Part shown: positions 5,940 to 7,131 of the stretch, piece by piece
Layout of the letters: every line of letters starts with the position of its first letter
Numbering within the stretch: position 1 is the stretch's first letter
From: Candidatus Hydrogenedentota bacterium
Lineage (GTDB): Bacteria > Hydrogenedentota > Hydrogenedentia > Hydrogenedentiales > CAITNO01
Assembly: GCA_903922535.1 (NCBI GenBank)
Contig: CAIXUF010001378.1
Coordinates: 1 to 7,131 of the forward strand
DNA length: 7,131 nt
Direction: 5' to 3'
Position numbers and translations under genes: made by a program
The notes under the pieces: model-generated
Database searches by the model: none
Told to the model about the DNA's origin: nothing
Seen by the model: only the letters and a program-made list of their open reading frames with translations

Positions 5940-6634
5940 TGGATACGCCCGGCACCGCCCAGACGATCAAAGTGAAGTCGCCCGTCATGGCGAAGAACGA
6001 CGCAATCGCCGCGGAAAACCGCGCGCTGCTCGAAAGCCTTGGCCTCGTGGGCGTGAACATCATGAGTTCCCCCGGCAGCGGCAAGACCACGCTGCTGGAG
6101 GCCATGGCGGGCCGCTATAGGACCGCCATGGCCGTCATCGAGGGCGATGTGCAGACCTCGCGCGACGCCGAGCGTGTCCGAAACGCCGGTTGTCTCGCCC
6201 ACCAGATCGAAACACGCGGATCCTGCCATCTCGATGCGAGAATGGTGTCCGAAGCCCTGTTCGCCCTGCCGCTCGACACGGCCGTGCACCGCCTGCTTGT
6301 CGTTGAAAATGTCGGCAACCTCATCTGCCCCAGTTCCTACGATCTCGGCGAGCACCTGCGCATCGGCCTGCTCTCCGTGACCGAGGGCGACGACAAGGTC
6401 CTCAAGTATCCCGCCCTGTTCAGCCGCATTAACGTGCTGCTCATCAGCAAGAGCGACCTGCTGCCCTACCTCGAATTCGACGCAGCCCGCGCCATTGAAG
6501 AGTGCCGCGCAATCAACGCCCACGCGGACGCCTTTGTCCTTTCCGCCCGCACTGGCGAAGGTATGGACGCCTTCTACGCCCATTTGGATGCGGCCGTGGC
6601 AAAGGTGCGCGCGGGTTCCGGTCCTCTCCCATAA
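5939..6634 (+). CDS. hypB: Hydrogenase nickel-incorporation GTPase HypB
   Basis: HypB is a SIMIBI-class GTPase whose GTP cycle drives nickel transfer from HypA to the hydrogenase. The 231-residue protein shows the P-loop SSPGSGKTT (Lys49), the EGDVQTSRDAERV segment, Cys96-His97 in CHLDA (the metal site at the G-domain dimer face), VVENVGNLICP and the G5-like SARTGEG. The guanine-specificity motif, normally NKxD, reads SKSD (170-173). Residues 1-43 contain no Cys or His, so both the N-terminal CxxCGC nickel motif of the E. coli protein and the His-rich nickel-storage stretch of some relatives are absent; this is the short form seen in many bacteria. ATG 5939 overlaps the hypA stop by one base. 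The stop lies within a short tandem repeat. Confidence 0.96.
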   Translation: MDTPGTAQTIKVKSPVMAKNDAIAAENRALLESLGLVGVNIMSSPGSGKTTLLEAMAGRYRTAMAVIEGDVQTSRDAERVRNAGCLAHQIETRGSCHLDARMVSEALFALPLDTAVHRLLVVENVGNLICPSSYDLGEHLRIGLLSVTEGDDKVLKYPALFSRINVLLISKSDLLPYLEFDAARAIEECRAINAHADAFVLSARTGEGMDAFYAHLDAAVAKVRAGSGPLP

Positions 6635-6669
6635 TTCCCATACTTTCCCATTCTTCCCATGTTACCCAA
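6626..6669. repeat. Degenerate TTCCCAT tandem repeat after hypB
   Basis: Five CCCA cores occur at 6628, 6637, 6647, 6656 and 6665, spaced 9, 10, 9 and 9 bases apart, four of them read as CCCAT and three as TTCCCAT. The first unit includes the hypB stop codon region, so the repeat seems to have grown from the gene end. Function is unknown. Confidence 0.6.
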
Positions 6670-6681
6670 CCGCCCACCCCG

Positions 6682-6697
6682 TCCGGGAAACCCCGGA
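6682..6697. other. Short GC-rich hairpin between hypB and the next promoter
   Basis: TCCGGG (6682-6687) pairs with CCCGGA (6692-6697) around an AAAC loop and ends 2 bases before a -35 element. There is no T-run after it. It could end hypB transcripts weakly or act as a regulator site; neither is shown. Confidence 0.3.
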
Positions 6698-6698
6698 A

Positions 6699-6727
6699 TT
6701 GACACCGTTCACACTTCGAGGTAACAT
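6699..6727 (+). promoter_or_regulatory. Sigma70-like promoter for the DUF5989-like gene
   Basis: A perfect TTGACA (6699-6704) is followed, after exactly 17 bases, by TAACAT (6722-6727; 4 of 6 matches to TATAAT). The transcript would start near 6734, about 40 bases before the ATG at 6775. This separates the last gene from the hyp operon. Consensus match only. Confidence 0.55.
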
Positions 6728-6774
6728 GTTGTGTGGCGTATGGTTCGTTTTTCCGACACCAACAGGCGCCGCAG

Positions 6775-7131
6775 ATGGAGTTCAACCGAATCATGGACAC
6801 GCTGACAGAGTTGTGGGCCTTCATGCGGGTGCGCAAGAAGTTCTGGCTTGCCCCCATCATCCTCACCTTGGTCCTGCTGGGCCTGCTCATCGTATTTGCA
6901 GGCAACGCCGGCGTTGTGTGCGCCACCACAGGCGTTGCCAACACCACGTGGAGCACCATCGCCATCACGTTGACGCCGCCCGTGCTGCCAGGGTTCACAG
7001 GACTCAACGGCACCACAGCCTTTTTCTTCTGCCAACCTACGTTGCAATCCACCACGCAAACCCTGATACAAGTCACGGGGTACTTCAACGGTGATGGGTG
7101 GGACATTAATATTTCGTCAGCCAACGTGATG
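6775..7131 (+). CDS. Membrane-anchored protein with DUF5989-like N-terminus and unrecognised Thr-rich domain (partial, 3' end missing)
   Basis: The frame is open from ATG 6775 to the window end (119 codons) with no stop. Residues 8-41, including ELWAFMRVRKKFWLAPII and one hydrophobic helix (about 25-42), look like DUF5989, a family of roughly 50-residue single-helix proteins often found beside SxtJ and carbamoyltransferase genes; this is from memory. Such proteins normally stop soon after the helix. Here the frame continues for at least 77 residues that are Thr-rich (15 Thr), carry two Cys (49, 86) and include GYFNGDGWDINIS (102-114), somewhat like a calcium-loop or FG-GAP fragment. By hand count about 80% of the first 40 codons after the helix end in G or C, so the frame looks truly coding. 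Topology is probably cytoplasmic N-terminus and exported C-terminus. The ribosome site is weak (AGG, 6764-6766). ATG 6793 is an alternative start, giving MDTLTELW, with GGAG 12 bases upstream. Confidence 0.65.
   Translation, partial: MEFNRIMDTLTELWAFMRVRKKFWLAPIILTLVLLGLLIVFAGNAGVVCATTGVANTTWSTIAITLTPPVLPGFTGLNGTTAFFFCQPTLQSTTQTLIQVTGYFNGDGWDINISSANVM

Noticed and set aside
6880..6960. Frameshift truncating a normal DUF5989 gene
   Set aside because: Neither alternative frame restores a DUF5989-like ending, and wobble GC stays high in the original frame.

Overview
This is a high-GC bacterial window built around a complete set of [NiFe]-hydrogenase maturation genes on the + strand, in the order hypF-hypC-hypD-hypE, then a 306-base hairpin-rich gap, then hypA-hypB. 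The set is flanked by two genes cut by the window edges: a divergent Tat/lipoprotein-type PHP-domain protein at the left, and a membrane-anchored protein with a DUF5989-like N-terminus at the right. The organism is a Gram-negative-type bacterium. The GC-rich wobble positions, the Tat-exported PHP lipoprotein, the DUF5989-like anchor and the CCCCTTCGGGG extragenic palindromes resemble Planctomycetota/Hydrogenedentota/Sumerlaeota-like genomes, but that placement is from memory and weakly held.

Layout. 1-495 (-): N-terminal 165 codons of the PHP protein. 496-730: divergent control region with back-to-back sigma70-like promoters for the PHP gene and hypF, plus a perfect 14-base palindrome in the hypF leader. 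731-5285: hypF, hypC, hypD and hypE, all overlapping by a few bases, so probably one translationally coupled transcript. 5286-5591: no gene; a weak terminator-like hairpin and at least five GC-rich hairpins, several sharing a CCCC-TTC-GGGG core. 5592-6634: hypA and hypB, joined by a one-base TGATG overlap. 6635-6774: a degenerate TTCCCAT tandem repeat that starts inside the hypB stop, a short hairpin and a good sigma70-like promoter. 6775-7131: the open-ended DUF5989-like gene.

How the genes work together. From established knowledge of the pathway, HypF and HypE make the cyanide ligand from carbamoyl phosphate (HypF carbamoylates the C-terminal Cys of HypE, and HypE dehydrates it to a thiocyanate). 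HypC and HypD hold the iron and assemble Fe(CN)2CO. HypA and HypB then insert nickel. All key residues I could check are present, so the six proteins look functional. No hydrogenase structural gene and no maturation protease is in the window, so the client enzyme must lie elsewhere.

The core system is well known. The less ordinary elements are the palindromic repeat cluster splitting hypFCDE from hypAB, the nonamer repeats after hypB, the divergent control region, and the last gene, whose DUF5989-like anchor runs into a Thr-rich domain I do not recognise.
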